64,000 nt of DNA from Dulcicalothrix desertica PCC 7102. GTDB taxonomy: Bacteria > Cyanobacteriota > Cyanobacteriia > Cyanobacteriales > Nostocaceae. A program made the position numbers and the translations under genes. How positions within the stretch are numbered: position 1 is the stretch's first letter; each line of letters begins with the position of its first letter. Below the pieces are notes generated by a model. The model saw only the letters and a program-made list of their open reading frames with translations. It had not been told where the DNA came from and ran no database searches. The stretch covers positions 422,890 to 486,889 of the forward strand of contig NZ_RSCL01000004.1 of the NCBI RefSeq assembly GCF_003991905.1. The letters are read 5' to 3'. Shown here piece after piece: positions 19,878-28,795 of this stretch.

Positions 19878-21053
19878 CTACTTATGTGACCAAACACCCC
19901 ATTTTTGAATTGCGCTCTTTAAGGCGCCATCTGGTAAGCTATCTAAATTCAAAGATTCACCTTTGTTCACACATTCAAGAGCTTCAAAAAATGCTTTGAC
20001 ACCGCTACCTGCGCCATCAGGGTGGTCCATAATGCCTGTACCAGCATTAAGAACAACATCTTGACCATAGTCAGATACAGCTTTGCTTACTACACCTGGG
20101 TGAATACCTGCTGATGGAACTGGCATGACATTTCTAGCTCTTAAAATATCGCGAATTTGGGCTTCAGTATTGGCATCAAATGGTAAATTACCATAATGGG
20201 CTGGATACAAAACAGCATCGGCGCCTGCGTAAGTCATTAATGTTCCTAAAGAAACCGAATAATCAAAACCATAGTCAGGAGCAGCAGAAAGGGCGCCTGC
20301 ACCCGCTGGATGGGTAAAAATAGGCACATTCACTTCTGGGTCAACAGCTAAAGCTTCTAAAACAGAAAATCCGTAGGAAAAGACATTTAATAATAAGGCA
20401 TTGGCGCCATTACTTACTAAATCCCTAGCACGTTGTAATAATTGTGCAGCATTTCCTGTAACATTAACGGCATAAAGTACAGTGTTTCCAGTTTGTTGCT
20501 TGACTATATCAAGTACTTTACGGCAAGCTTTTAAGCGTTCTAAAGTGGGAGCAGAAGCAAGATTACCTAAAATCTCATCATCTTTGATAATATCTAAACC
20601 CGCAAAAGCAACTTCCTTTAAAATTGCAGCATGGTCTGCGGCAGAAAGTCCTAAAGCTGGTTTGAAAATTGCCATTATCAAAGGACGTGTACGCACGTTC
20701 AATAATTCACGTATACCCGATATACCATATTTAGGACGCAACCCGTAATTTTCGGGTAGTCTTAATGCAACAACTTTCGCGGCGCCTGCCATTGAGTACT
20801 TACCGAATATCATAGTAAGTAAACTACTCACATCATTTTCTACATTCGATAAAGGAAAGCGTACCGTCGCAATACTATAATTATCAGGTTGCTTCACAAC
20901 AGATACAACCTCACCCAAATGCGATGTTAAACTCGCTTCACGATGGGCAAACCGCGCATCCCAAGTTCCAACAGTTTGCCCTATCGCAATAACTTTAGCT
21001 TGTTTCTCAGCATTTACATCCGGTGGAAAACGATAATCTACTTCGATAGCCAT
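19878..21053 (-). CDS. RuBisCO-like protein (form IV, MtnW-type enolase)
   Basis: The protein has the RuBisCO large-subunit fold but lacks several carboxylase residues. It keeps the F-K-P-A-L-G-L-S strand (K131) and the metal-site segment G-L-D-I-I-K-D-D-E (K157, D158-D159-E160 numbered from the ATG). The loop-6 segment of true RuBisCO is absent. Form IV proteins of cyanobacteria such as Microcystis act as 2,3-diketo-5-methylthiopentyl-1-phosphate enolase in methionine salvage. I chose the ATG at 21053, about 391 residues, with GCGGAAGC as ribosome site; a TTG six codons earlier is less likely. No other salvage gene is adjacent. Confidence 0.88.
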   Translation of the reverse strand: MAIEVDYRFPPDVNAEKQAKVIAIGQTVGTWDARFAHREASLTSHLGEVVSVVKQPDNYSIATVRFPLSNVENDVSSLLTMIFGKYSMAGAAKVVALRLPENYGLRPKYGISGIRELLNVRTRPLIMAIFKPALGLSAADHAAILKEVAFAGLDIIKDDEILGNLASAPTLERLKACRKVLDIVKQQTGNTVLYAVNVTGNAAQLLQRARDLVSNGANALLLNVFSYGFSVLEALAVDPEVNVPIFTHPAGAGALSAAPDYGFDYSVSLGTLMTYAGADAVLYPAHYGNLPFDANTEAQIRDILRARNVMPVPSAGIHPGVVSKAVSDYGQDVVLNAGTGIMDHPDGAGSGVKAFFEALECVNKGESLNLDSLPDGALKSAIQKWGVWSHK

Positions 21054-21276
21054 CTTACAAAGCTTCCGCAAAATACCAAAATCCAGTATCCCAAATCTAG
21101 TATGTCATACTTCGGAACGTTAACGCAGTTTTCCCGCAGGGTAGCATCTTTGTCATGCTGAGGAACGAAGCATCTTCACGATGTCTCAGAAAATACCGTC
21201 TTAATTCCTCATTTGACATAGCATCGTAATCAACATTACTCATAAAACGCTTCTCCATTATAAAAGTCAGAAGTTA

Positions 21277-21684
21277 CTACAGCTTTAAAATTTCATTTAG
21301 TGAAACCAGCCATTGATAACAAGGTTCATCAATTGGCGCCAAATCTCGACGTAGTTGTGCTAAAGACTCAGTATAAGCTTTCAGCCATCGTGCTGCAAGT
21401 TCTTGTTCAACTATTAAATCTTCTAATGATGCCCTATTAAATTGTGCCTTAACCCACTCTTCAAACGTCAATATTTCAAGAGATATTCCAAATATTTCCT
21501 CAATTTCTTTACATCTAGATTCTAGTTCTTCAAGTCTTTCAGGTTTAATGCTTGTAACAAAGCCAGCTTTTATAACATCAGGATGGACTTCCAGTTTTTC
21601 TGATAATTCTTCAATTTCATCTCTTAAACACGATTTACCATATTTAGCATCCCAAGCTTCTATAATTTGCCTATCCTCTAAAAG
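21277..21684 (-). pseudogene. 3' part of interrupted type II restriction endonuclease gene
   Basis: This open stretch continues the reading frame of the upstream 270-codon ORF directly after its TAA, with no frame change, for 135 codons up to the TAA at 21279-21277. It begins L-L-E-D-R-Q-I-I-E-A-W-D-A-K-Y-G-K, which looks like the D-x-K part of a PD-(D/E)XK nuclease core, and ends in a helical tail. There is no ATG start at its beginning and no ribosome site, so it is the severed half of one gene. Confidence 0.75.
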
Positions 21685-22497
21685 TTATATGTCACCAATA
21701 TTTCCATGTTTTTTATTAGCTGAACGCATTTGTGAGAGAGGTTTTAGCAAATAATTAGGAAAAATTTGGAATTCTTGCATAGCTTGCATTAAACTGTGCA
21801 TTGCTATTTCCATCAATCGAGCAGCATAAGCCGAATTATTCATGTGCTGTAAAATAATATTGAATGCAATCTCCTTGTTAATTATGGTGGTTTCCAGATA
21901 TGAAAGTAGTTTATCAGTAATTTGTACAGCTAATTCTCTAAAGTTATCTGCTTGATTGAATAATTGTGATAAAAGATAGAGCAATGCTAACTCAGGAACT
22001 ATCTGATCTTCCTCAACTGCTTCAACAATATTTAACCATTCAGAACGGGCGCCTCTCATATTAGCTTTATATACAGATGAGTATGGATAATTTTCTGCTA
22101 AACTGCGCGTCATCATAAAACCATCTGCATTTAGCCTAAGTAGTTCATATTTTCGCAGTGTTGGTGTAATGTACTGTTTGTCCAGCGAACGCATTGAAAT
22201 ACCATCATGCCAAGAAAAATCTCTCGAACTTGCGCTACCTTTATGTAATCTAATATTTTGTTCTGGTTCAATAGACTTTACACATAGTTGTAAAATTGTC
22301 AAACCAACTAATGCTCTCCCAACCTCGCTAGTTACTGAACTAACCAGCGTGCCTAAAAGAAGCTTATGCTCCTGTGATAGTTGTGAAAAATCAAGATTTG
22401 ATGACGAATTACGACAAAGTAAAATTTGTCTCTCTAAATATCCACTAGAAAGTTCCGTTGCTATTTTTTTATATCGTATTTTTGCAGTTTGATTCAT
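21685..22497 (-). pseudogene. 5' part of interrupted type II restriction endonuclease gene (in-frame TAA)
   Basis: The 270-residue ORF follows the methyltransferase gene and a 29-codon ORF in one operon; its ATG overlaps that ORF's stop as ATGA and has a GGAGG site. Segments such as S-L-D-K-Q-Y-I-T-P and L-R-L-N-A-D-G-F-M-M-T-R-S-L-A-E-N-Y-P-Y look like a conserved restriction enzyme of the R-M type. The TAA at 21687-21685 stops it just before the likely catalytic D-A-K. One C-to-T change (CAA to TAA) would explain it. Together with 21277-21684 the intact gene would encode about 406 residues. The exact enzyme family and target are not recognised. Confidence 0.7.
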
Positions 22498-22583
22498 CCT
22501 CCTTCTAAAAATAACTCAACTGTACCATCTGGCAATACCAATTCACTTCTGTTGTTGTATACTTTTAAGTGTAATTCATCCAT
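22494..22583 (-). CDS. 29-codon ORF between methyltransferase and endonuclease
   Basis: ATG at 22583 reads M-D-E-L-H-L-K-V-Y-N-N-R and ends with TGA at 22496-22494, overlapping the endonuclease ATG by ATGA. Its last codons (GAA-GGA-GGA) are the Shine-Dalgarno of the endonuclease. That layout points to translational coupling. It may be a regulatory leader peptide or a small genuine protein; it is too short to assign to a controller family. Confidence 0.45.
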   Translation of the reverse strand: MDELHLKVYNNRSELVLPDGTVELFLEGG

Positions 22584-22590
22584 TTTTTAT

Positions 22591-24567
22591 TTATAAAGTT
22601 TTACGAAGTTGTACGCTTTTAGGGTTTAATGTTGGAAAGGCATAAGGAATTAAATATTTATCTTTAGGAATTTGAGAGTTGGTATTATGGTTTCTCACTT
22701 CATAGCCTATACTTCGTAAAGATTGAAGGTAAGAAAATATATCTTCTGCTTTAACACCCCATTTCTCTGCAAGTTCTGCGGTTGAAAGTTGAGAAGCAGT
22801 ACCAATATACCTTGTTACACATTGAATAACATGCCAAAGCCGATTAATTTCTAATTTAGGATGAAAGGTCATTATGCCAACAATTTTTGGACTGTATTGA
22901 TAATACCCTGATAACTGTACTAAGTCAGCTTTGCCTGTAATTTCAGTTAACTTTTCTTCAAAACATTTCCAAAGGGATGTAAGGATTTGTAAATCTAAAT
23001 CTTGAGCGCAAAGCTTAACTAAGTTTGTGCCTATAACCCATTCTTCATTAGCGTAAGATGGATTAATTTCTATAGTAAACTTTTCATCGTCATCCCAATT
23101 TGGATTTAGACCTGCTTTAATTAACCAGCGAACGTCATCAAAATTATAATTTATGTAAATTTTTCTAGCTCCAACAGTTGCTTCTTTCTTCCAAGCGAAA
23201 TTAGGTGACAGAAATCTGATTATTTCTCCTTTGTCATGAGATTTGATGCTAGGAATATACAAAATTTTACCTTTTTCTTTTAAATCTGTTACGGCAGCTT
23301 TAGCTTTTTGTAAATAAATATCTGTTAATTCTTTTTTACGTTGTCGAAAGCTTAATTTTTTATTGTGTTGTAAATAACTTATTGAACTAGGTAATTGAAC
23401 TTTCATGACTTGTTCTAGAATACTCAGCGCTAACATCCTGCCCAATTGAGGAGGTACTGAGTTACCAATTTGTTCGATAGAAACTTGTCGGTTTCCAACT
23501 ATTTCATACTCATCAGGAATTGTTTGTAGACGTTTTAACTCAGAAATAGAAAACTTTCGATTTTCCCAGCTAAAAGGGCCTGTATATTGCCCACCTTGCG
23601 CTTTAATAGTTCGTACTGGGGTTTCTGGGTCTGCTTTATATAAAAAATCTGAAAATTTTGATCTCCAGCTAAATACTGGATTGGGATATCCCATTTCCTT
23701 TGTATAAAAACTATAATTAAGTCCAGGTGGAATATGTTCAAGTAAATGTCCATATTTACCGTTTATTCCTATTTCAATATCTGAATAGTCGGCGCCTTCT
23801 ACAGCTTGTGCTGCAAAGTAATATGGATTTTGATTAAGAGAGTCTAAACCGTGAGTAGGATATGGAAATAAAAATTCGCCTTCTTTTAACCCAATAATAA
23901 ATAAACGCTCTCGATGTTGAGGTACTCCATAGTCTGCCGCATCTAAAATACGATAGTAAATTTTATACCCAACTTCTCTAAAAGCTTCTTGAATTTCTTG
24001 CCAAGCTTCACCTTTATTGGCGCCAGTAATTCCATAAACGTTTTCAAATAAAAAGCCTTTTGGTTGAAGTGTTTTAAGAATACGAACATATTCTTGAAAC
24101 AATGTACCTCTAGCATCTGTAATTCCAGTTACTCCTGCTGCTCTACGTCCAGCAGCTGAGAAAGTTTGGCAGGGTGGCCCTCCAATAATGAAATCGATTT
24201 TAAAGTTAAATGTAGGTGAATACTCTCTTATATCTATACATATGGGTTTGGCGCCTGACAACCATTTTCCTTGTGACGAATTATGCTCTAAGGTTTTGAT
24301 ATACTTAGGTTCAAGCTCTAGCATTTGAATTATTTCAAAACCAGCATCATGAAATGCGATGTCTAATCCTCCACCACCCGAAAATAAACTAAGTGTTTTA
24401 ATAGGGGTGTGTCCCTGCTGTATTAACCATTTTCGGAGCGATTTGCCAAAGTTATCTGTCCATGCTGGTTCTTGTTTGACTTTAAGAGTTGTTAGTATTT
24501 CTTGAAACCAAGCTTTATTAATTGGTTCACAACCAGGTAATTCAAGAGGAAGAGACAACTGTTGCAT
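22591..24567 (-). CDS. DNA cytosine-5 methyltransferase of an R-M operon, with C-terminal extension
   Basis: The 658-residue protein has 5mC motifs I (L-F-S-G-G-G-G-L-D, about 61-69), IV with C133 (G-G-P-P-C-Q-T-F-S), VI (F-E-N-V, 174-177), VIII (Q-H-R-E-R-L-F) and X (Q-I-G-N-S-V-P-P-Q). The catalytic domain ends near residue 390. About 270 further residues follow, with a helix-turn-helix-like end (S-T-A-E-L-A-E-K-W-G-V-K-A-E-D-I). That extension is unusual in length and may bind DNA or regulate the operon. The downstream endonuclease gene is broken, so this methyltransferase now works alone. Confidence 0.93.
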   Translation of the reverse strand: MQQLSLPLELPGCEPINKAWFQEILTTLKVKQEPAWTDNFGKSLRKWLIQQGHTPIKTLSLFSGGGGLDIAFHDAGFEIIQMLELEPKYIKTLEHNSSQGKWLSGAKPICIDIREYSPTFNFKIDFIIGGPPCQTFSAAGRRAAGVTGITDARGTLFQEYVRILKTLQPKGFLFENVYGITGANKGEAWQEIQEAFREVGYKIYYRILDAADYGVPQHRERLFIIGLKEGEFLFPYPTHGLDSLNQNPYYFAAQAVEGADYSDIEIGINGKYGHLLEHIPPGLNYSFYTKEMGYPNPVFSWRSKFSDFLYKADPETPVRTIKAQGGQYTGPFSWENRKFSISELKRLQTIPDEYEIVGNRQVSIEQIGNSVPPQLGRMLALSILEQVMKVQLPSSISYLQHNKKLSFRQRKKELTDIYLQKAKAAVTDLKEKGKILYIPSIKSHDKGEIIRFLSPNFAWKKEATVGARKIYINYNFDDVRWLIKAGLNPNWDDDEKFTIEINPSYANEEWVIGTNLVKLCAQDLDLQILTSLWKCFEEKLTEITGKADLVQLSGYYQYSPKIVGIMTFHPKLEINRLWHVIQCVTRYIGTASQLSTAELAEKWGVKAEDIFSYLQSLRSIGYEVRNHNTNSQIPKDKYLIPYAFPTLNPKSVQLRKTL

Positions 24568-24636
24568 TACTAAATTTTATGTATCATATGAAATAATCAT
24601 ACTATGTCAGTACTAAAATATTACATAATAAATAAT

Positions 24637-25908
24637 TTAACACCAAGTTTGTATAACTTTACCTTTTAATTGCTGCCCGTACCAAGGTGTGTTTGCTGAA
24701 AGTGTATGTAGGTTTGCTTGTTTGACTGTCCAAGTTTGTTGGGGGTCAAATAGTACTAGTTCGCAAGGTTGATTTGGTGTTATTTTACTGACTTTTTGTT
24801 GTAAGCATTGTGCTGGACTACTGCTTAATGGGCGCCATAATTGTAAGGGTGTGAATTCTCCGGTCTCTACTAAGTTTTGCCATAGTAAAGATAGTGCTAA
24901 TTCATAGCCAATGGCTCCTGGTGGTGCGTCGGCAAATGCTACTGTTTTTTCTTCATATGTGTAAGCGTTATGGTCGATTGCAATTACGTCGATAATGCCT
25001 TCTAGAACTCCTTTTCGTAGAGCTATCATGTCACTATTGTTACCTAAAGGTGGGTCAAGTCGTAAACTTGGGTTATAGCTTTTTAGGGCAATTGTATCGA
25101 GCAATAAGTGCATCCATGTTGTGCTGGCTGTTACTGGTAAACCCCGTGATTTTGCGGCTGCTATTAATTCAATACTTCTAGCTGTAGAAACGCGCATGAT
25201 ATGCACGGGTGTTTCTGTTGCTGCTACTAATTCTAAAAGTGCGGCAATTGCTGATGTTTCTGCACTTTCTGGTATAAAAGGTAATCCCAGTCTTAGTGCA
25301 TCTGCTCCTTCGCGTGCTATCCCGTTGCCTCGCAGTTGAGTGTTACATGCCCAGAAAGCTACTGTTTTATTGAATGGTTGAAGATATTCGAGTACACGTT
25401 TCACCATTGCTAGGTTATCTAGAGGTTTGGCGTCGGTGAAACCAACTACTTCTGTGGCAAAATCTGCAAATTCATTCAATTGCTGTGCTGCAAAGTCTTG
25501 GCTGATGGCGCCCCATATGTTGAGATTAGGAATGGGGAATGAGGAATCAAATATAGATATGTATTGGGCGATTTTTTGTAGTTGTGTGACTACAGCAGCG
25601 TTATCTATTGCTGGGTTGGTGTCGGGTAATATGTTGATTCGAGTGAAGCCACCATGTGCTGCTGATTGTAATAATGAATTTATGGTTTCGCGTTCTTCAT
25701 ATCCTGGTTCTCCTGAGTGGCTGTATAAATCAATTAATCCGGTTCCTAGAATTAATTCTTGGCAGTTGCGAATTTGTGCGTCAGGTGGATATTCTGAAAT
25801 GCTGGCTGCAACGTTGATGATTTGACCGTTTTGAATTAGCACGTCTGCTAATTGGTCGGTTTCTGAAATGGGGTCTATTATCCTTACTTGTTTTAGTAGT
25901 TCAGCCAT
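24637..25908 (-). CDS. pyrC: Dihydroorotase homologue lacking the HxH metal motif
   Basis: The amidohydrolase-fold protein matches cyanobacterial PyrC-type dihydroorotases (G-L-I-D-L-Y-S-H-S-G-E-P-G, I-N-I-L-P-D-T-N-P, D-H-N-A-Y-T-Y-E-E-K). The usual H-x-H-x-R-E-P-G metal motif is replaced by Y-S-H-S-G-E-P-G, so the first metal histidine is missing. It may be a non-catalytic partner of aspartate carbamoyltransferase, as known for pDHO proteins, or use other ligands. I use the ATG at 25908, which has GAGGAG at correct distance; the GTG at 25920 sits on top of that site. Confidence 0.8.
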   Translation of the reverse strand: MAELLKQVRIIDPISETDQLADVLIQNGQIINVAASISEYPPDAQIRNCQELILGTGLIDLYSHSGEPGYEERETINSLLQSAAHGGFTRINILPDTNPAIDNAAVVTQLQKIAQYISIFDSSFPIPNLNIWGAISQDFAAQQLNEFADFATEVVGFTDAKPLDNLAMVKRVLEYLQPFNKTVAFWACNTQLRGNGIAREGADALRLGLPFIPESAETSAIAALLELVAATETPVHIMRVSTARSIELIAAAKSRGLPVTASTTWMHLLLDTIALKSYNPSLRLDPPLGNNSDMIALRKGVLEGIIDVIAIDHNAYTYEEKTVAFADAPPGAIGYELALSLLWQNLVETGEFTPLQLWRPLSSSPAQCLQQKVSKITPNQPCELVLFDPQQTWTVKQANLHTLSANTPWYGQQLKGKVIQTWC

Positions 25909-25989
25909 TAATTTGTCCACTCCTCTGTTTTTTGTCTTTGGTCATGTGCGTTTAAGAACTAATGACCAAAGAAATTGCTGAAGCAATTA

Positions 25990-27330
25990 TTACAAGGCTC
26001 CTGCTGCGGTTTTGTCTAGTACACCAGAACCTAGGTGTGTGGTGATGTTCATCGCTTGCAATACTGGATGTCCATCTAAGCCAGAGGGATAATCTATAAC
26101 GCTGACGGCGCCATTACCTTGACGGAAATTCCAGAAGCTTTCTGATGATAATCCTAGGATATGACAAAGTAGGGTCTTATTTGTTGCGTCGTGGGCAACA
26201 ATTAAACCGATGTTTCTCTGTTCATTTAAAGCTTGTTGTATAATTAGTTGCCATGCTGCCGTGCTACGCTCACTAACTTGCTGTAGATTCTCACCTTCTG
26301 GCATTTGAACTTCAGCGGGTATTGTGCGCCACCTTTCTAGTTCTCCAGGATATTCTTGCTCGATTTCTCGCTCAAATTTTCCTTCCCATAGTCCGTGGCT
26401 AATTTCACGTAAGTCAGCGTTATATTTTAAGTCTATGTTTGGATGGGATTGTAAAATAAGTTCGGCTGTTTCTTTAGGACGTGCCATTGGACTTGATACA
26501 GCAAAATCTATTTTGACTTCTTTTAAAAATTCGCCAGCTTTTTTGGCTTGTAGTCTGCCATTATCATTAAGGGGAACATCGATTTGACCTTGGAATCTAC
26601 CTTGACGGTTCCACTCTGTTTCACCATGACGTACAAGTAATAACCTTATACCGCTATGTCCTGGACGTACCGAAGGCATTGTCTCACCCATATGTTGCGT
26701 CTGGTTCATTGATTCGAGTTGGACATTTTCTCCCAAACCACCAGAAAAATTCAAGACGCTAATTCCACAATTTGATTGTTGAAGCGAATGATATCGAGCC
26801 GGAGAAATTGATAAAGCAGTACTAATTAATGCGCGGTTGATACCGTTATGTCCAATAATCAGTATTGTTTCACCTTTATGGCGCCGTAAAATCTCTTCCC
26901 AAAATTGCTTCGCTTGTTCGTATAAAGACAAAACTGGGAAGTGTTCACGTGTCCCTTCGGGTGTGGGAAGAAGCATCATAAACTTGTCAGGGCAGGAATG
27001 CCAAGCTGTATACTCTTCGGGAAATTTTTCTTTGACCTCAGTAGTTGTCATCCCAACCCACAAGGGTAAGTCAATCTCCATAAGATTATCACTGGTTTGG
27101 AGTGCTGTTGATTGACCAGAATCGCTACAAATAATATCTGCCGTCAACTTTGCACGCTGCAATGGGCTAGAGTAAATAGCGTTAAATGATATGTTGCTGA
27201 GGGCTTTTCCTACTTTGCCTGCATCATCACGACCTTTCTGTGTTAACTGCGACGCATCGGAACGTCCCTGAATTCGCCTCTCAGTATTGTATGTACTTTG
27301 ACCGTGGCGCACAATGATGACACGAGTCAT
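25990..27330 (-). CDS. Two-domain histidine phosphatase (phosphoglycerate mutase-like)
   Basis: The 446-residue protein is a tandem duplication of the histidine phosphatase domain. Domain 1 (1-200) has V-R-H-G-Q-S at residues 7-12 and the second histidine in I-G-H-N-G. Domain 2 (about 225-430) has V-R-H-G-E-T-E-W-N and A-H-D-A-T-N. Both catalytic histidines appear intact in both halves. Members dephosphorylate sugar phosphates or other small substrates; the target is not deducible here. A strong GGAGGGG site precedes the ATG at 27330. Confidence 0.9.
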   Translation of the reverse strand: MTRVIIVRHGQSTYNTERRIQGRSDASQLTQKGRDDAGKVGKALSNISFNAIYSSPLQRAKLTADIICSDSGQSTALQTSDNLMEIDLPLWVGMTTTEVKEKFPEEYTAWHSCPDKFMMLLPTPEGTREHFPVLSLYEQAKQFWEEILRRHKGETILIIGHNGINRALISTALSISPARYHSLQQSNCGISVLNFSGGLGENVQLESMNQTQHMGETMPSVRPGHSGIRLLLVRHGETEWNRQGRFQGQIDVPLNDNGRLQAKKAGEFLKEVKIDFAVSSPMARPKETAELILQSHPNIDLKYNADLREISHGLWEGKFEREIEQEYPGELERWRTIPAEVQMPEGENLQQVSERSTAAWQLIIQQALNEQRNIGLIVAHDATNKTLLCHILGLSSESFWNFRQGNGAVSVIDYPSGLDGHPVLQAMNITTHLGSGVLDKTAAGAL

Positions 27331-27545
27331 CTTAAACCCCTCCTCTATCTAAAGGTATAATCTTACTTTAAAGTGCGCGACTTCGTGACACAAGCAGATG
27401 TGTGAAATATTGTAAATTTTTTCTTTTTAAAACTCTAAATACTGCATAACTTGCCAATTTTATTCTCTACTAGTTTTAAGACCTGCATTAATTCGATGCA
27501 TGGAACATCATATATTTTACTAGGTACTTAGTACTAGGGGGAAAA

Positions 27546-27833
27546 ATGTCAGAGCGAAGAAGAGACTTTCACCGTTTGAACGACTTAAATCTGTCCAGCT
27601 TTTGGTGGCACAGTGGCACAGAATGGACATCTATAATTAAAGATGAAATTACTCCAGACAAAAACGACGCAGTAGAATCGCAATCAGTACCGCATAGACC
27701 AATAATATATAGTGCTGTCGCCATTTTAGTGTTGTTAGGCGCCGCAATTGTAACACGCACGGGCGAAATATCACAGAGACTCGAAACAGCACAAAATCAA
27801 CCACAACAAATCATTTTCAGTAATAAATACTAA
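27546..27833 (+). CDS. Small membrane protein, unknown
   Basis: The 95-residue protein has a polar N-terminal half, one hydrophobic helix (I-I-Y-S-A-V-A-I-L-V-L-L-G-A-A-I-V, about 54-70) and a Q-rich tail. No family is recognised. AGGGGGAAAA lies just before the ATG. A palindrome of the AGACGTGACATGTCACGTCT type follows the stop and may end the transcript. Confidence 0.6.
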   Translation: MSERRRDFHRLNDLNLSSFWWHSGTEWTSIIKDEITPDKNDAVESQSVPHRPIIYSAVAILVLLGAAIVTRTGEISQRLETAQNQPQQIIFSNKY

Positions 27834-27847
27834 TAATACACATAACA

Positions 27848-27876
27848 TAGAGACGTGACATGTCACGTCTCTACAT
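27848..27876. repeat. Palindromic repeat (TAGAGACG family)
   Basis: ATAGAGACGTGACATGTCACGTCTCTAC-type perfect inverted repeat between convergent genes. Outer arms (AGAGACG/CGTCTCT) are shared with copies at about 36063, 40963, 46560, 51240 and 55361 while the core differs. Confidence 0.85.
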
Positions 27877-27910
27877 CTTATAAATATACATGTGTCGAAA
27901 GATACGCTTA

Positions 27911-28288
27911 CTAGTTATTCGCTGATCTATCCAAACCAGTTAAATCAACCTGAACTTGTACTCCATCGTTACCACCCCCAATTGTTTGCTGTGCGGGTTG
28001 TAAAAATACAGGAGTATCAGGAAGCGTCAGAGTTTGGTTAAACTGAACAGGTGAAGCTGAATTAGGTTTCGCCGCACTTGGTTGACTATTTTCAGGATTA
28101 ATTGCACCGAAGAAGTTAGCAAAATCATCTTGTGCGCTTCTATTGTCGATTCCCACTAATGAAGTTCCAGATAAAGAAGATGCTTCTCCTTGTGGGCTTG
28201 ACGTTCTTGATGATTGTGCAATAGCGGGCATTCCAAAGCTGACAATAGTCGCCGCTACTATTAAGGCGCCATAAGTTATAGCTTTCAT
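27911..28288 (-). CDS. Secreted small protein, unknown
   Basis: The 125-residue protein has a clear signal peptide (hydrophobic residues 6-20, P-A-I-A-Q cleavage site). The mature part is low-complexity, rich in Ser, Pro, Asn and Gln, and ends in a V-Q-V-D-L-T-G-L-D segment. No domain is recognised. Likely periplasmic or extracellular. Confidence 0.65.
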   Translation of the reverse strand: MKAITYGALIVAATIVSFGMPAIAQSSRTSSPQGEASSLSGTSLVGIDNRSAQDDFANFFGAINPENSQPSAAKPNSASPVQFNQTLTLPDTPVFLQPAQQTIGGGNDGVQVQVDLTGLDRSANN

Positions 28289-28396
28289 TGTTTTGACCCA
28301 GATTAAACATGCGATTTGATATCCATTATACTAACCATCCAATTTTTGGCGAGGATATATTGTTGGGGCGGGTTTTGCCAAGTTTTTCAGTATCTA

Positions 28397-28795
28397 TCAG
28401 GATGGAGATAAACCTGCCCGTACTTTTTGTATTTGGTTCGGCGCCTGCATTTCGTGAAATAGCTGAATAGCAGTGTCAAAGTTTTCTTGAGATTTTTCTA
28501 TATCACCTTTTTTAGCAAAAGTCAATGCTAACTGGTAATGAGCTTCGGCTAAATCTGATTTGGCGCCGATTTCAGATAGCATTTGGATTGCAACATAGTG
28601 AAGAGAAGTTGCAGCATCAAAATTCTGTTGATGTCGTTTTATTTCAGCCATGCAAATAATAGCTCTGGCGTGAATTTGTGTAAATTTATTACCTTCAGAA
28701 TTCAGAATAGCTGTTTTGCAAATTTCCCAAGATTTATCAAAATAACCCAAATTTTTATAAGAAGATGCAAGATTGACGCGCGTTATGTCCGGCAC
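28397..28795 (-). pseudogene. 3' TPR fragment of the broken STAND gene
   Basis: 132 codons of tetratricopeptide repeats that continue the protein of 28755-29405 in another frame. The switch lies at a GGGG run at about 28798-28801: with three G instead of four, the text reads on as S-W-V-P-D-I-T-R-V-N-L-A-S-S-Y. The nominal GTG start has no ribosome site. The last codons (V-R-A-G-L-S-P-S-stop) are read from a GGGCAGGTTTA repeat. Confidence 0.7.

Noticed and set aside
23535..23753. ORF overlapping the large methyltransferase
   Set aside because: Same-strand frame shadow without its own motif or ribosome site.
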